Source: Liolophura sinensis
Taxonomy: Eukaryota > Mollusca > Polyplacophora > Chitonida > Chitonidae
Length of the DNA stretch: 64,000 nt
Assembly: GCF_032854445.1 (NCBI RefSeq)
Contig: NC_088300.1
Location: forward strand, 66,870,984-66,934,983
Reading direction: 5' to 3'
Shown one piece after another: positions 24,201 through 35,800 of the stretch (positions within the stretch are counted from its first letter, which is position 1; every line of letters starts with the position of its first letter). The notes beneath the pieces were generated by a model that saw nothing but the letters and a program-made list of their open reading frames with translations, was not told where the DNA came from and did not search any database. The position numbers were made by a program, and so were the translations under genes.

Positions 24201-27103
24201 TAGTTTTGACAGGTCACATGATACAGTATGACCTTTCTTACCTTTAGCGATGAAAGAGTTCAGTCTTGAAACACCTGTATTGGTACTGGCTCACTGCCAC
24301 TGAGTATCTCTTGCTAGTACGACTGCAGCTTCGAGTCAGGAAGTTTATCTCTAGCAGAGGTCGGTGATTTACTCCCAGCATTCCACTTTCCTCCATATAT
24401 AAAGTGAAAAATTCTGAAGTTAAAACAGCAGTCGGAGGGTCTCTGTGACTGAAGGGTTATCATGCCAGCATGGCACAGGAGCCTCTGACCAATGCAGTCG
24501 CTGTGAGTTTCCTGCCTAGCTCATGCTGGCTTCCTCTCCGGCCATATGTGGGAAAGTCCTCCGGCAGCCTGCAGATGGTTACGGGTTTCCCCGGGCTGTG
24601 CCCAGTTTTTCTCCCATGATAATTCTGGCCACAGATGTATAAGTCAAATATTCCTGAGTAGTGCATATAACACCAATGAAATAAATAAATAAATAAATAA
24701 ACCACCAATCAGATAAATAAACATCCAAGTCCATTTTCCTTCAGTCATTAACCTGACCATCGTAGAGGTAAATTAAATATTCTTGAGAATGAAAATTAAA
24801 AGGCAATGAAAATAAAAATATACAAACATTTCGATGTATTTGTAAACCAATCCACAAAAGTTAATGTGGCCAAAGCAGAGTAATTTATGAAACCTACAAA
24901 ACAGAAAATCACATATAATTTCATGGGATTATTTCTTTGAATCAATATTTTGGACACATTTCAGAAATGTTGACAGGAATAAAGAGTGATTTTTGTGAAA
25001 AGATGTCCAAATCTGCATCATGTTCGAATGAAGCAAACAGAGTAACAAATATGTTGTATAAACATTTTTTTGTTTCATGTTTCCAGGATCTGCTCATGAA
25101 AGCTGTAGAAATTGAAAAATTGAAAGAAAAGAAGGAAAAGAAATTAGAGAAGTCCCTGGATGCTAAATTCCCGTCCAAAGAGGAAGCTCCAACTGAGGTG
25201 AGTGAGTACACTGTAACTGGGGAAGTCTGCAACCTTAGAAATCAGTGTGTTAATAATTGTAAATATCTAGTATTCTCAGTTGTGATCAAATGAATTTACA
25301 CAGTGCTGTGGTATGGTGACATACAAAGCTGGATAACACATTTTGTTCTTTGTGGTGAGCTCTGTTTAGATGGTTAGAATATGCTGGAAAAACACCAGTG
25401 CAGTTGCCACTGTGAAAATATTCTGAGTGCGGCATGAAACAACTGAACATTTTATTTAAGCTTTTGACTTAAATACAACAAGATAACAAGCCCTTGACTA
25501 CTGAAGTCATGGATAAGAATCTGCCCCCTTACTCCCTCTACTTGATGTGAGGGGTCATCAGCAGTATGAGTGGACTGTGTCCTTGTTGTTGTTTGCGGTG
25601 GTGCTTTTGTCTTTGATCATATGGGCATTTTGAAAAAAATTTTCTTCTAAAACAAAATTTTATTTAAAGAAAGGAAATTGTTGTTTTTCCTCCATCTATA
25701 AATCTGTCAACTGTGGATTATTATTGAAATATTCTTGACACAGGCATAAAACACTCATCAGTTAAGAGAATAATACACCAAAAAAAATAACAAATATTTT
25801 TGCATCAAGAGTTTTAAATAAAATGTTCAGTTGAAGTGACTGAGTGATATTTCTTATACAGGAGACGTGGCTGTCTGAGATGTCGGCTGGCCTTTTCGAC
25901 GGGGATGTGGCACATGAAGACGAGGGCTCGTCAGATGATAATGATCGTCTGTCTGTCAATCCTGCTGTTCGCAGAGAGGGCAAGAAAACAAGACGTCAGC
26001 GGAGAATAGAGAAAGAGAGGAAGGCCCAGGTATGGAGCACAGAGGATTATATGTAGAATACCAACCTTTTTTTTTTTCCACTTAGCCATTATTGGCTAGG
26101 AGTTCAATTTATAGACCTATCTTTCACTCAGAAAGGAAAAAAGCCCATATGAAAATTTTGAACGATTAATGGAAATAATGCTATTGAAAGTCTTTGACTT
26201 TTAAAGGAAAGAACCCTATTTGAGATCTTTGGTCTGAATTTACCAAAGAAAAGAACTCGGGGAGTTTCATCATCCATTTCTATTAGTGTTTTTGGTGTTA
26301 AGACTTCAGTGTGTTAGAAGGGCCTCATTGGCCGAGGTGGTTAGCGTGCCAGCGATGACCCAGGAACCTCTCACGAATGCTGTCTCTCTTAGTTCAAGTA
26401 CAGGTCATGCTGGCTTCCTATCCATCTGTACATGGGAAGGCCTGTCAGTGACCTGGGGATTGTTGTGAGTTTTCCCCGGGATCTACTCTGTTTCTTTCCA
26501 CCATAATGCTGGCTGTCATCGTATAAGTGAATTATTCTGGGGTATGACGTAAAACAACAAGCAGATAAATAAATAAATCAGTGTGTGTTAAATACCACAC
26601 ACAGATTGTGGATTTACTAAATCTTTGAAGAAAGCTAAATCCCTTCACAATCACCCATGGGCAGGTCTGTGCTGGCAGGGGGCAGTGCTTAAGTGTACAG
26701 TTTCCTACCACCATAATGCTTGCTGCCGTTGTATTCTTGAGTACGGCATAAAACACCAATCACATAAATAAATCCTTGTATACATACAACGTCATGTTGA
26801 CTTTTACGTTCATATTATCTCACAACTGTTATTTAGCTGAATGCAAGAGTTTCTTAGCAAATTATTTCAAGTCATTTTGGTGCTCATCTATTGATCCCTG
26901 TTGAAGTCTAAGTTGCATTCATTTCAGCCTGTGCTGCCTTACTAAAGCTGTCATGGCTTGATGTTCCTCAGAAACGGTCTGCTTTACTCTTCTTTTCTTT
27001 GCAGGAAAAAGCTCTTCAGCAAGCGAAAACAGAAAAACAAAGGAAACAAGAATTATTGAGGTAGTTTCTAGTTATTGTCCATCTTTGTAATCCTTCAAAA
27101 ATC

Positions 27104-27135
<32 letters not shown>

Positions 27136-30100
27136 TTTTTTTGTTATGAATTATTGCAGGTCCAGTGATCATGTGGTTGTGAAATTATTTCCTTCATGTT
27201 TCTTGCATGCTATAGAACAGCCATATTTTTTGTATTAATATTTCTCAGTTATGTTTCAGCAAAGTCAAAATGCTTTTGTTGTTTAAAATAACTTATTCTT
27301 TCAGGCTCAAATCCATCAAGACAGAAATCAAAGCTCGGGAATACAAATTGGAACAACGGCAGAACAGGAAGACACAGCTGAGGACATTGTACAAGGACAA
27401 GCCAAAAAGATTGGGCAAATTCAAGTATCCTTTTAAATTGCTCATGAAAAAGAATGACATATTTTTGGGCAGATAATTGATACACTGTGGATAGAAATAT
27501 GAGATGATGGCAATTTCTCCATGGACAAATATTAGGCCTTAACTGGTCAGATATTACAACATTATTCTTGCCAGTTGATTGGCTCCCTGATGCAGACACG
27601 GACCTAGCTATTGGTGGCTTGGCTATGACGTTTAAGTGGGTTGGTTTATCAGATATCCTCTAAAGGTCGAGGCCCAGTTGTCGAAAGTGAAGGAGCTAAT
27701 ACTGGTATTAAGTCACGTTTTATATTTAAAATTTTAGGGAAAATGAGCACCCTCTGCTATTCTTCAAAGTATAACAGCAGCAGTTTTAGTTCATATTTAA
27801 TATAATGTTGCTCAATGTTTTGAGGCTAAGTGCAAAACTTAAGATATGGCTTAAAGTTAAGTTTGGTCTTATGTCTAACCAGTTTTGACAACCAGGCCCT
27901 GGGGCTTACATTGGTTTCCTCTCCAACCATAAACTTGACATGCTGCCTGTGTGAGTTCAAGTCCGGTTCATGCTAGCTTCCTTCTGTGAGGGAGTCTTTC
28001 TTGATATTTCTCATAACTGCAAAATAGAAGGCTGGAGTGCGGGGCATAACACATAAAAAGGTTTTGGCACCTATCCTAATGCGTCAACGTTTTTGCATAT
28101 AAAAGAATGGCTGTCTGTGCAATTTATGCACATTTTAAATTTGATTTTGGAGACAAAAGCGTGGATTTGCCAATTTCAGGGCTTCACAAGAAGCAAATTT
28201 TATCAGCCTACACAGAATAATGCCTTCAGAATTACAGTGTTTTTTTTTTTTTTTTGATTTTTTTTCTCCGACTTAAAAATAGCTTAAAGTACCTTTAAAT
28301 GCAAATAATGTAATGTTAAGAATGAAATGCTAAGCAAAGTTTTCAAACTACATGTGATTGACAAATGAGTTCTATGTACAGCAATGCTGATGTTTCACTT
28401 AACCATGTTAGATTTGAGGAGCCAGAGATCGAGTTAAAGCTGAGTGATGAATTGACAGGTTCACTGAGAGAGTTAAAGGTAAACAGGATTTATTTCTTAC
28501 TGTATACACTTATTCACAAACTTTGCTGCTAACTTAACTTTGAAGTTTTAAAATAACTTCAAAGTTAATATGATCTGTGAATACACTGTATTCATATAAT
28601 ATCATATGGGAAGTTATCACATGGTTATGTCGGTGTCCGTATTAAATGATTGGTGGCTGTATTCCTCAACATGGGAAGGTCTGCAAGCTACCTTTCCTCC
28701 ACCATTATGCTTGACACATGAGTGAAATGTTCTCAATTATGGTGTAAAACACCAATCAGATGAGTGACTGTTGTCTCTGATATGGCAAGGAATTTCAACT
28801 TTTAAGACGATTTGGCCTTCGGGAAGGCGTGGATTTACAGCACAAGACAGAAGGATTTTGAACCCTCTAATATGATGTCATTTTGATACGAATTCCCAGG
28901 TTATACAGGGCAGGCAGGCTTGGGTAGGCCATCTATGACGTCACCCGCTGAACCGTTCCAGGCGGCCAGCTGGGGATCGACTGGGGCAGTAGATCGATTG
29001 TTTTGGTGGCTTTGAAGGCATTATTACATTTCTTAGAAGCCCACCCAGCAATGTACTGTTTAAACAGGTTACAATTTTTATAATTAGGGCCAGGAGTTAA
29101 ATCTGGACACTAATCCTTTAAAACATTTTCCTCTCCAACAGCCTGAAGGTCATCTACTAGAGGACAGATTTAAGGCATTACAGAGAAGAAATGTGATCGA
29201 AACAAGAAAACGGGCTAAGTAAGCATCACCTGTAATCCTGTGTAAATGGCCAAGTATTATTAACTGTGAAGGAAGGAAACTTGTTTATCAGTCTTGCCAT
29301 TTTCTCCAAACAGGGCCTCCATGGCTCAGTTGGTTAGCGCGCTAGCACAGCGTAATGACCCAGGAGTCTCTCACCAATGCGGTCGCTGTGAATTCAAGTC
29401 CAGCTCATGCTGGCTTCCTCTCCGGCCGTAAGTGGGAAGGTCTTCTAGCAACCTGGGGATGGTCGTGGTTTTCCCCCGGGCTCTGCCCGGTTTCCTCCCA
29501 CCATAATGCTGGCAGCCGTCGTATATGTGAAATATTCTTGAGTATGGCGTAAAACACCAATCAAGTAAATCAATAAATAAATAAAATAAATTTTTTCCAA
29601 AATTGTTCATCTGATCAACTTTACACTTGCCAGGTGCAGTATTGAGTATTCCTAAACTTGCGTAATGCAAATATAAATTAGGCGGTGATGACATCACATA
29701 TCTTTGGTTTCTACATACTTCCATACTTCCTTTGTCTCGGCTGTTATGGCAATCTGAATTATTTTCAGGGTGACTGCACACTAGTTACAATAAGTTATCA
29801 GTGGTGTATTCTGTGAAGCATGTGGTTTGAGCAACTTTTATTGTTGTTCGGAATTTGGGTATGGCAGAGATTCTAGCGCTGATGCAGTGGTGATGTAATA
29901 AGTCAACAGAGACATGAAATCTTTGTCATGTGTCATGTGACTTTATCCTCAGCGCATCGGTAATATCTTTACAACATAATGTTCAGATGTTTGCTGTTTG
30001 ACCTGAGGAAACGTGCAAGCACGGTCAGACAGATGCATGTGCATTTTGCTGTTGAGTATTCAAAAATTAAAATTTAAAAAATTTTTTTTTTAGAATTAAG

Positions 30101-31442
30101 TCTTTGAATCACAGAACAGACTTACTGTAAAAATGAAACATTATTGGCTTGTGAAATTGGTAATGTATGTTTTCAATAAAAGCAACTTTTACAACATGTT
30201 GTACTAAAATGAAAGAAGAATACAGTTGAGCTTTTACCATTCTAAAATATTATTGAAATGTTGTTTTATTTTCAGACTTGTAAGGAAATACAAACCGAAG
30301 AAATTTGAGAAAAAGGGTCATAAAGCAGTGACGTAAGTATAATCTTCCAACTTAAACGCCGTAACAGAATTGTGGACTGATGTATTTGTTTGTGTTTTAT
30401 GCTGTACTCAAGAAGCCAGCATTAAGATGGAAACCGAGCAGAGTCTGAGGGAAGCCCATGACCATCTGCAGGTTGCTGGCAGATGTTCTCACGAACGGCT
30501 GGGGAGGAAGCTAGCATGAGATGAACTTAAATTCACAACGACTGTATTGGTGAGAGGCTCCTGGATCATTACGCTGCGCTGGCACGTTAGCCACCTCAGC
30601 CACAGTTGTGAACTGGGTGAAGTCTTGACATAAATACAAATCATATCTTTGAATTTGATCTGAGCACGAGTCATGTTTTTTTGGTTTGGTAGCTTGTCTG
30701 GTTATACACTATTACATAACTTCTGGACAGGTTTACCTGGGTACAACATGTGGAGTCATTTTGTCAATCTAATTGGTCAGGGAGTGGCATTGGCCAGGTG
30801 TTCTTGCTTTGGTGGCCAAGTGGATCAAATGGTCAGACCAAAGACTTAAAAAATGGTACTTGTTGCTGCCTTGCTTGGCCCTCAGCACTTAGAGGTTAGA
30901 GCAAGGAAACAGGACTGGTTGGCCGGGTGTCAGTATAATATGACTGGATGAGGTATCGTGTCTGGTGTCTTTGGCATGATACTTCAGTGGTGGCGGCGGC
31001 AGTATGGACTCGCCCTGCCACAAGGTGACACAGTATATGCACCAGCACTTAATGATTCCTCATGGTCGTATGACGTAAAAGTGTTAAGTCTGAAAAAAAG
31101 CCCCAAGCGCACAAACATGAGTGTGCATTAGGGAGAGAGCTGGATTGGAATTGATTTTATCATTGGTCAGGTAATATGGTACTTCTGTATCGTTGGTTTA
31201 ATGTTTCTGATTCAGTACACCTCAAAGCTACATTAAGCAGGTCGATCCTCGCTGGATAATAGGTTTCCTCAGTAAGACTTTGCTGCTTAAAGATACCACA
31301 CTAAATTTTGAAAACTTTCAAAGCTCAAAACTGTCCCATGTTTTCATTTTTGGACCAACTGTATGATTTCAAGAATCATTCAAACAGCAATTTGTGTCAG
31401 CTGACTTAAAATACTCTTATTTTCCTTTCTTACAGGATATAA
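18294..31442 (+). CDS. NOP53: NOP53/GLTSCR2-like ribosome biogenesis protein, complete, 14 exons
   Basis: Exons: 18294-18424, 20571-20632, 21318-21402, 22805-22968, 23332-23411, 23766-23861, 25087-25197, 25862-26029, 27005-27060, 27305-27424, 28412-28478, 29142-29218, 30276-30332, 31436-31442. All phases match, giving 426 codons (human NOP53 is about 478). The ATG is the first after an in-frame TAA; a second ATG follows directly. Landmarks in family order: KKSWRKHTDITDVEEALDD; EKPDETLFFVDK; STYDLWSG; HPGASYNPAFDDHQDLL; a long Lys/Glu/Arg coiled coil (exons 7-10); DKPKRLGKFKFEEPEIELKL; LLEDRFKALQRRNVIETRKR; a basic C-terminus ending KAVTI. By family knowledge it is a nucleolar factor that recruits the exosome-associated helicase MTR4 to pre-60S particles for 5.8S rRNA 3' processing. 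Intron 10 looks U12-type. The final exon adds only two codons before the stop. Confidence 0.95.
19300..19437 (+). mobile_element. SINE-B 3' half in NOP53 intron 1
   Basis: cctgccacaaggagacatgt, ctccttcgtcacatgactga and gttaagtacgacgttaaacc are the SINE-B body and tail; the head is missing. Confidence 0.75.
19936..20201 (-). mobile_element. SINE-A, full length, NOP53 intron 1
   Basis: Antisense full-length copy: the (ATTT)n tail side at 19936, core gcggccagcattatggtggg, then the tRNA-like head ending caactgagccatggaggccc at 20201. An open frame across it is a by-product of the repeat. Confidence 0.9.
20773..20832 (+). repeat. SINE-B tail fragment
   Basis: gattcttcgtcgtcatatga and ctgaaaattgtaaagtacg match the SINE-B 3' end; NOP53 intron 2. 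Confidence 0.7.
21060..21215. repeat. degenerate tandem repeat, about 18-21 bp units
   Basis: Units like gttttcttcggactgtctat and gtttcctccagactgctttc repeat about seven times. The minus strand happens to be open and Glu-rich (TEPEENQKRSGENHAELEES), but there is no splice context or homology, so I treat it as a minisatellite in NOP53 intron 2. Confidence 0.5.
22355..22459 (+). mobile_element. SINE-A 3' part, NOP53 intron 3
   Basis: tttccacccaccataatgct, gtgaaatattcttgatgagt and taaaacaccaatcaaataaa, ending in AATA repeats. Confidence 0.85.
22523..22612 (-). mobile_element. SINE-A tail fragment, NOP53 intron 3
   Basis: tatttatttatttgattggt and gaaatatttcacttatacgg, in opposite orientation to the copy 60 bases to its left. 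Confidence 0.75.
24436..24701 (+). mobile_element. SINE-A, near full length, NOP53 intron 6
   Basis: The head-proximal block cctctgaccaatgcagtcgc, then ctcatgctggcttcctctcc, then the AATA-repeat tail ending at 24701. Confidence 0.85.
26320..26578 (+). mobile_element. SINE-A, full length, NOP53 intron 8
   Basis: Head ggcctcattggccgaggtgg and ttagcgtgccagcgatgacc; body ttccaccataatgctggctg; tail aaataaataaatc. Confidence 0.85.
26640..26776 (+). mobile_element. SINE-A, truncated, NOP53 intron 8
   Basis: tttcctaccaccataatgct and ttgagtacggcataaaacac, then an AATA tail, about 60 bases after the previous copy. Confidence 0.75.
27425..28411 (+). other. U12-type intron 10 of NOP53
   Basis: The donor is AAATTCAA|gtatccttttaa, an exact match to the minor-spliceosome donor GTATCCTTT. 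The acceptor region reads ttcacttaaccatgttag|ATTTG, with a branch-like CTTAAC about 10 bases before the AG and no polypyrimidine tract, as in U12 introns. Phase 2 on both sides joins KFK to FEEPE. Confidence 0.8.
27671..27898. mobile_element. MITE-3 copy 1, NOP53 intron 10
   Basis: The termini ggcccagttgtcgaaagtg and aaccagttttgacaaccagg are inverted repeats. The body gttttagttcatatttaat ... ggcttaaagttaa is shared with the copy at 54093-54332. Confidence 0.75.
28640..28768 (+). mobile_element. SINE-A, truncated and diverged, NOP53 intron 11
   Basis: acatgggaaggtctgcaagc, tttcctccaccattatgctt and gtgtaaaacaccaatcagat. Confidence 0.65.
29313..29590 (+). mobile_element. SINE-A reference copy, full length, NOP53 intron 12
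   Basis: A tRNA-derived SINE. The A box is TGGCTCAGTTGG at 29322-29333 and a B-box-like GAATTCAAGTCC is at 29390-29401. The body is cccggtttcctcccaccata ... gtgaaatattcttgagtatg ... gcgtaaaacaccaatcaag, ending in AATA repeats. This is the best full-length sense copy, and I used it to judge the others. Transcription would be by RNA polymerase III; mobility would need a LINE partner. Confidence 0.92.
30381..30606 (-). mobile_element. SINE-A, near full length, NOP53 intron 13
   Basis: gtgttttatgctgtactcaa, catgaccatctgcaggttgc and gtgagaggctcctggatcat; the core after the tail is deleted. Confidence 0.8.
30860..31118 (+). mobile_element. SINE-B, head truncated, NOP53 intron 13
   Basis: gaggttagagcaaggaaaca, tgtcagtataatatgactgg, gactcgccctgccacaaggt and a diverged tail near 31100. 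Confidence 0.75.
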
Positions 31443-32771
31443 CAACCATGGAGAAGATTGAATCAGAAGACGTAATATGCATTCAAATACAAGTCTTGCA
31501 TTTTCTCCATCGTAAAATATTCATTTATTAAAATACCATGCAAAAAATATTTTGTATTAGTCATTATTTCTTGTAGGTTCTTAAACTTATAAAATATTTG
31601 TACAACTGTCATACGTGTGAAAACATCTCGGAGATTGTACATTTTCAGAAATACAAACTACAGGATTTTACTGATGGAGGAAAACATGGCAGGACATTAC
31701 AAACGCAATATCCAGGCAAAAGGAGGTAATTTGTTCATAAAATGAAGAAATGTTCTGTTTCAAAAGTGGGGAGCGAACTTATTTGTTGAGTGTCCCATTT
31801 TTGTGGATGGAGAAGGCCATATTATTTCATCAAGTACCTGGCAAACCTGCTGCACAACTAGTGGAACCATAGGGCCAGTCAGTGGCATGAAAATCATTTG
31901 ATCTACCGTAAAATACTAATTATTTTACCTTTTCGCATCGGAAGAACAACTTTCAGTGATATTTATGCACGTTTTTAATTTGATTTTGCAGACAAAACTA
32001 CATTGGTAGGGTTGGCCACTTTCAAGGCTTAACAAAAAGTACAATTTTATCAGTCTACACCGAATAATGCCTTCAGAATATGCAAAATGGTTGAAGAATT
32101 ACAGTAGTCTTCATAGTAGTTTTCACAGTAAGCTACATCCCAGTTAGAAACAACGATATTTCTACTGCTTAGATTAAAATGTCAAGTTCCGTGAAGCCAC
32201 AGCTAAATGCTGTATCTATTACATATATACATGTACAAATAAAAATCTGCAATTTTTTTCCCAAATGGAAATGACATTTATAAACACAGCAGTATCACAT
32301 TTATTATTACATGGCCGAATGCATCCACATCTGATTCATTGCTTGCATTATATTCAGACAAATGACATCTGATTCATTGCTTGCATCATGTTCAAACAAA
32401 TAAAAATTGCTTCATGTGTTTATCTGAGACTCGAAAACTTATTTCAACTGAACGAAGCAGGGCAGAGAACTTTCCATATCAAAATCATGATGCTTTTTGT
32501 GAAAAGGTAACTCAACAAAGGACTTGTGGGTTGTGTTTCATCTCCCAGTGGAACAGTATGTGACTGATTTAAGCATAATGCCATGCTCAAGATTTCTTCA
32601 CTTGTCTGCGCAGGAAAGCAGAACACCTGCAGTAAACCACCAACCATTCACTGACAAACCTTCCCACATTATATTGGTGGAAGACAGAAGGTCTTCAATG
32701 AAAATAAAATCTCTTACTGTCACCAAGGCAAAGGCTGGGATTGACCTGTGCTTTAATGGGAGTTGCGCCCT
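31443..32771. other. NOP53 3' UTR and convergent intergenic DNA
   Basis: This is the tail-to-tail gap between NOP53 and MOCS3. AATAAA at 32238-32243 is one candidate plus-strand poly(A) signal. No further gene is supported; the short open frames at 32.4-32.9 kb overlap both strands and lack homology. Confidence 0.5.
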
Positions 32772-32777
32772 TTTATT
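32772..32777 (-). terminator. candidate poly(A) signal for MOCS3
   Basis: AATAAA on the minus strand, 108 bases after the MOCS3 stop codon, a normal distance for a short 3' UTR. Confidence 0.55.
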
Positions 32778-32884
32778 CACTGTGCAACATCTTGCTGAAA
32801 GTATTTCTGGTATTTCCCTTCACCATATACTCTGCCAATAGTGTCTTATTTTTCACAAACATATCACTCCTGAATTTATCACAG

Positions 32885-35800
32885 CTAGTACACTGGAAAC
32901 TCAGGGTCTATCTGGTGGGCCCAGGCATTCAAACCGCCCTGAATGTCCTTGATGGTGACTGGGCAGTCCTGAAGGTGACGTCGTAAGCTGTGAACTGCCA
33001 GCTGTGAGTCGTTGCCATGACGACACACCATGACAACCGGCATGGGAGAGCCGTGCTGTTGTTGGAATATTTGTGACTTACTCCGCAGTGACATCACTGG
33101 TTCTGGAACCTGGGTGGAGTTTTGAAGCTTATCTATGGGTATATCTAGGAAATGCTAAGGAAAGTTGAACCATAACCAGTCTACTAGTATTTCATAATCC
33201 TTTGTCTCCAAGAAGCAGACATAAAATTCTTCAGTCCTTGAAAGGTAGGAAAGATGGAACTCCACATACAAATATAAAACAGAAACTAAGACATATTCAA
33301 TTATCAGTGTTGTACAAGATTCGTTGATTTTTGACAGCATATCCATACCACATTGGTGAAAGACAATAAAGTTGTTTTGGTAGAATGTACTTCTGAGAAG
33401 TCAGGAAGGCTCCACAAGAGCTGGGAAATCCACTAAATTCTGTGTCCTTAACCCTGGCAGCTCAAGTGTCTCACAATAGTGGAGTTTCCAGTTCAAACTC
33501 TTTTCCTGCCCAAGGTAAAAACAGTCCTCTTGTATCATGTGACAAAAATTTTACCAAAATCACCTGTCTCACTATGCTCTGGATACACAAATGACGCTCC
33601 TTTCCTTCACTTCACAAACGCTCCGCTCCTCAATTTTCTCCATCATAAGTATACTCTAAATTACTTTTTGTGAAACTTCTTTCAGATGCCCATGTTTAGT
33701 ATAAAATACAAAAATAGTTGCCTAATATTTCTGGCAGGTTACATGGTATAGTATGACTTTTTTTCACCTTCAGTGATAAAAGAGTTTAAAGTTGAAACTT
33801 TAGTACTTACACCATTTGCCAACAGCCTTCACCATACAGTGATACAAATATGCAGCAAATGGTGATTCTGGATTCTACCTTGTTAAATGACAAACACTGG
33901 GTAAGGATACTTATAGCTGGTTGGGGAAGTTTACAGATGTCAAGCTCGACTGGTTGCCGGACATCCACTAATACATGAGGTATGCACTCCTCCAACATCT
34001 GACTGTACTCCTGAGACGGAGCGACAAACAACAAAAGGGGAGACAACTCAAGGGAATATAACCATGACAGTATTACACAAAAATACTGCTGAAAACTTGA
34101 CAATTGCTGGTTAATGTCTTAATTTTGTTTGCAAGCTTTGTACTCAACGAATTTTTCTTTAACGTAACCCTAATGTAATCACAGAAGAGGGGTGATTATT
34201 ATTTAAAATTTTGTGGTCAAAATTCCTCATCTAATTAATTAAACTAGGTCAGAAATTCAAATATACCTTTTGCAGAGCTGCTTCAATACAATAACCTTGC
34301 ATATGAACCATTACAGTCAGTTTTACAGAAATTCTCCTGGAGACTTGTGAATCTGGATCCTCATTACAGATGCTGTCATATACGGAATTCCTCACAATAT
34401 GTGTATGTAACTATCAGTTAACATTCATTTATGATGACTCAATTATTTTCATGAACATGACTATTATCTGCGACAAACAGGTAGGTATCCATGTATTACC
34501 TTGACTGAAATCCTGTCCTCTGCCTTCAGCACATTTCTAGGTTGTTCCTGTTTGACACAAAAATGTGTAAAGAAGAAACTCTTGCAGACATGTAAACTGA
34601 CGGTAGGCCATAGACGTTTTAATTTGAATATTTCACTTCCATAATTTGATCAGCTCAACTACACCACTTGTGATATAGAGAAAAATATTCAGTAACCGAC
34701 AGTGACTTGGCAATATAATATATCAGAACTTAAATTTACACCAATCTGCCCTCAAAGAGTTTCTTGACCACCACAGTAATTAACAGAAAATGCTCTGTAG
34801 TTGAGCTTAACTCATTATTTTTTGTCAAAGTCAAACTTAACTTTACACTTCCAGTTCTGCTGGGTTATATATTATTTTTTTTTTATTGTTGGCTCACACT
34901 GTATCAGTACTCAACAGCTTTTCACTTTAATATACACCAGCAGTCAAGTTTATGAGTGGAGAAAACCAGAGTCAGATCATGACTCTCACCTTATCATTGG
35001 CTCCAGCCCCGCAAAACTGTACATAATCAATGAGCCGTGTAATAGACGGAGAATCCCCACACACCACACAGCTCTTCTGTCGGCCACGGAGTCTGATCTG
35101 TCTGAAGGCCCCATCCAACCCATCAAACAGTAGCAGCTTCTGGGTGTAAGATGCTTAATCAAAGGTTAAGGTTGACTCACTCGTTGGTTCAGTGCTGCTG
35201 ACTGTTTGCTTTCTGATTGATGTGAATATTTTTGTAAGGCACATGATTCCTAAGTCATACGACACATCCAGGTTTCGGGGAATTAATTGTTATGTAAAAG
35301 TGGGTATACCAGATGTATTTGACGAAAAAAACAAAACAAAAAAAAAAATCATCACAAACCCAACTGAATTTTTGCTGTTATTTTAGAATAACCCCCAAAA
35401 TTACCTTTTTTGAAAAGTTCCTCAGATTTATAAAGTGGGTCACATTCTAACTTTCTTTAAACTTTAGAATCATTTTAGCACAATATTTCCTGAAGGGCAA
35501 TAATCTGAGCTATTCTTGGTAAATATAGAAAATTTGATATGGATTTTTTTGCAAAAATCTCCAGTACAGTCTCTAATACATGGTAACCCTTAGAAGTTAC
35601 AAACAAGTCAGCAAATTTTTTGAACAATTCATGCAAATCTTTGAGACTCATAAGAACTTACATGGACTTAGGCATAGTTCCAAGTTTAATGGCTAGGTAA
35701 ACATGCATGTATTTATATTTGGCATGCATAGATTATGCTTATTCATTTATTTATTTGATTGGCGTTTTATGTCGTGTTCAAGACTATTTCACTTATACTG

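Noticed and set aside
29313-29420. A genuine tRNA gene in the SINE head
   Set aside because: A and B boxes are present, but the cloverleaf is not maintained and the unit continues into a SINE body and AATA tail.
29684-29757. Possible box C/D snoRNA in NOP53 intron 12 (gtgatga ... ctga)
   Set aside because: No convincing terminal stem and no C'/D' boxes; such short motifs are expected by chance.
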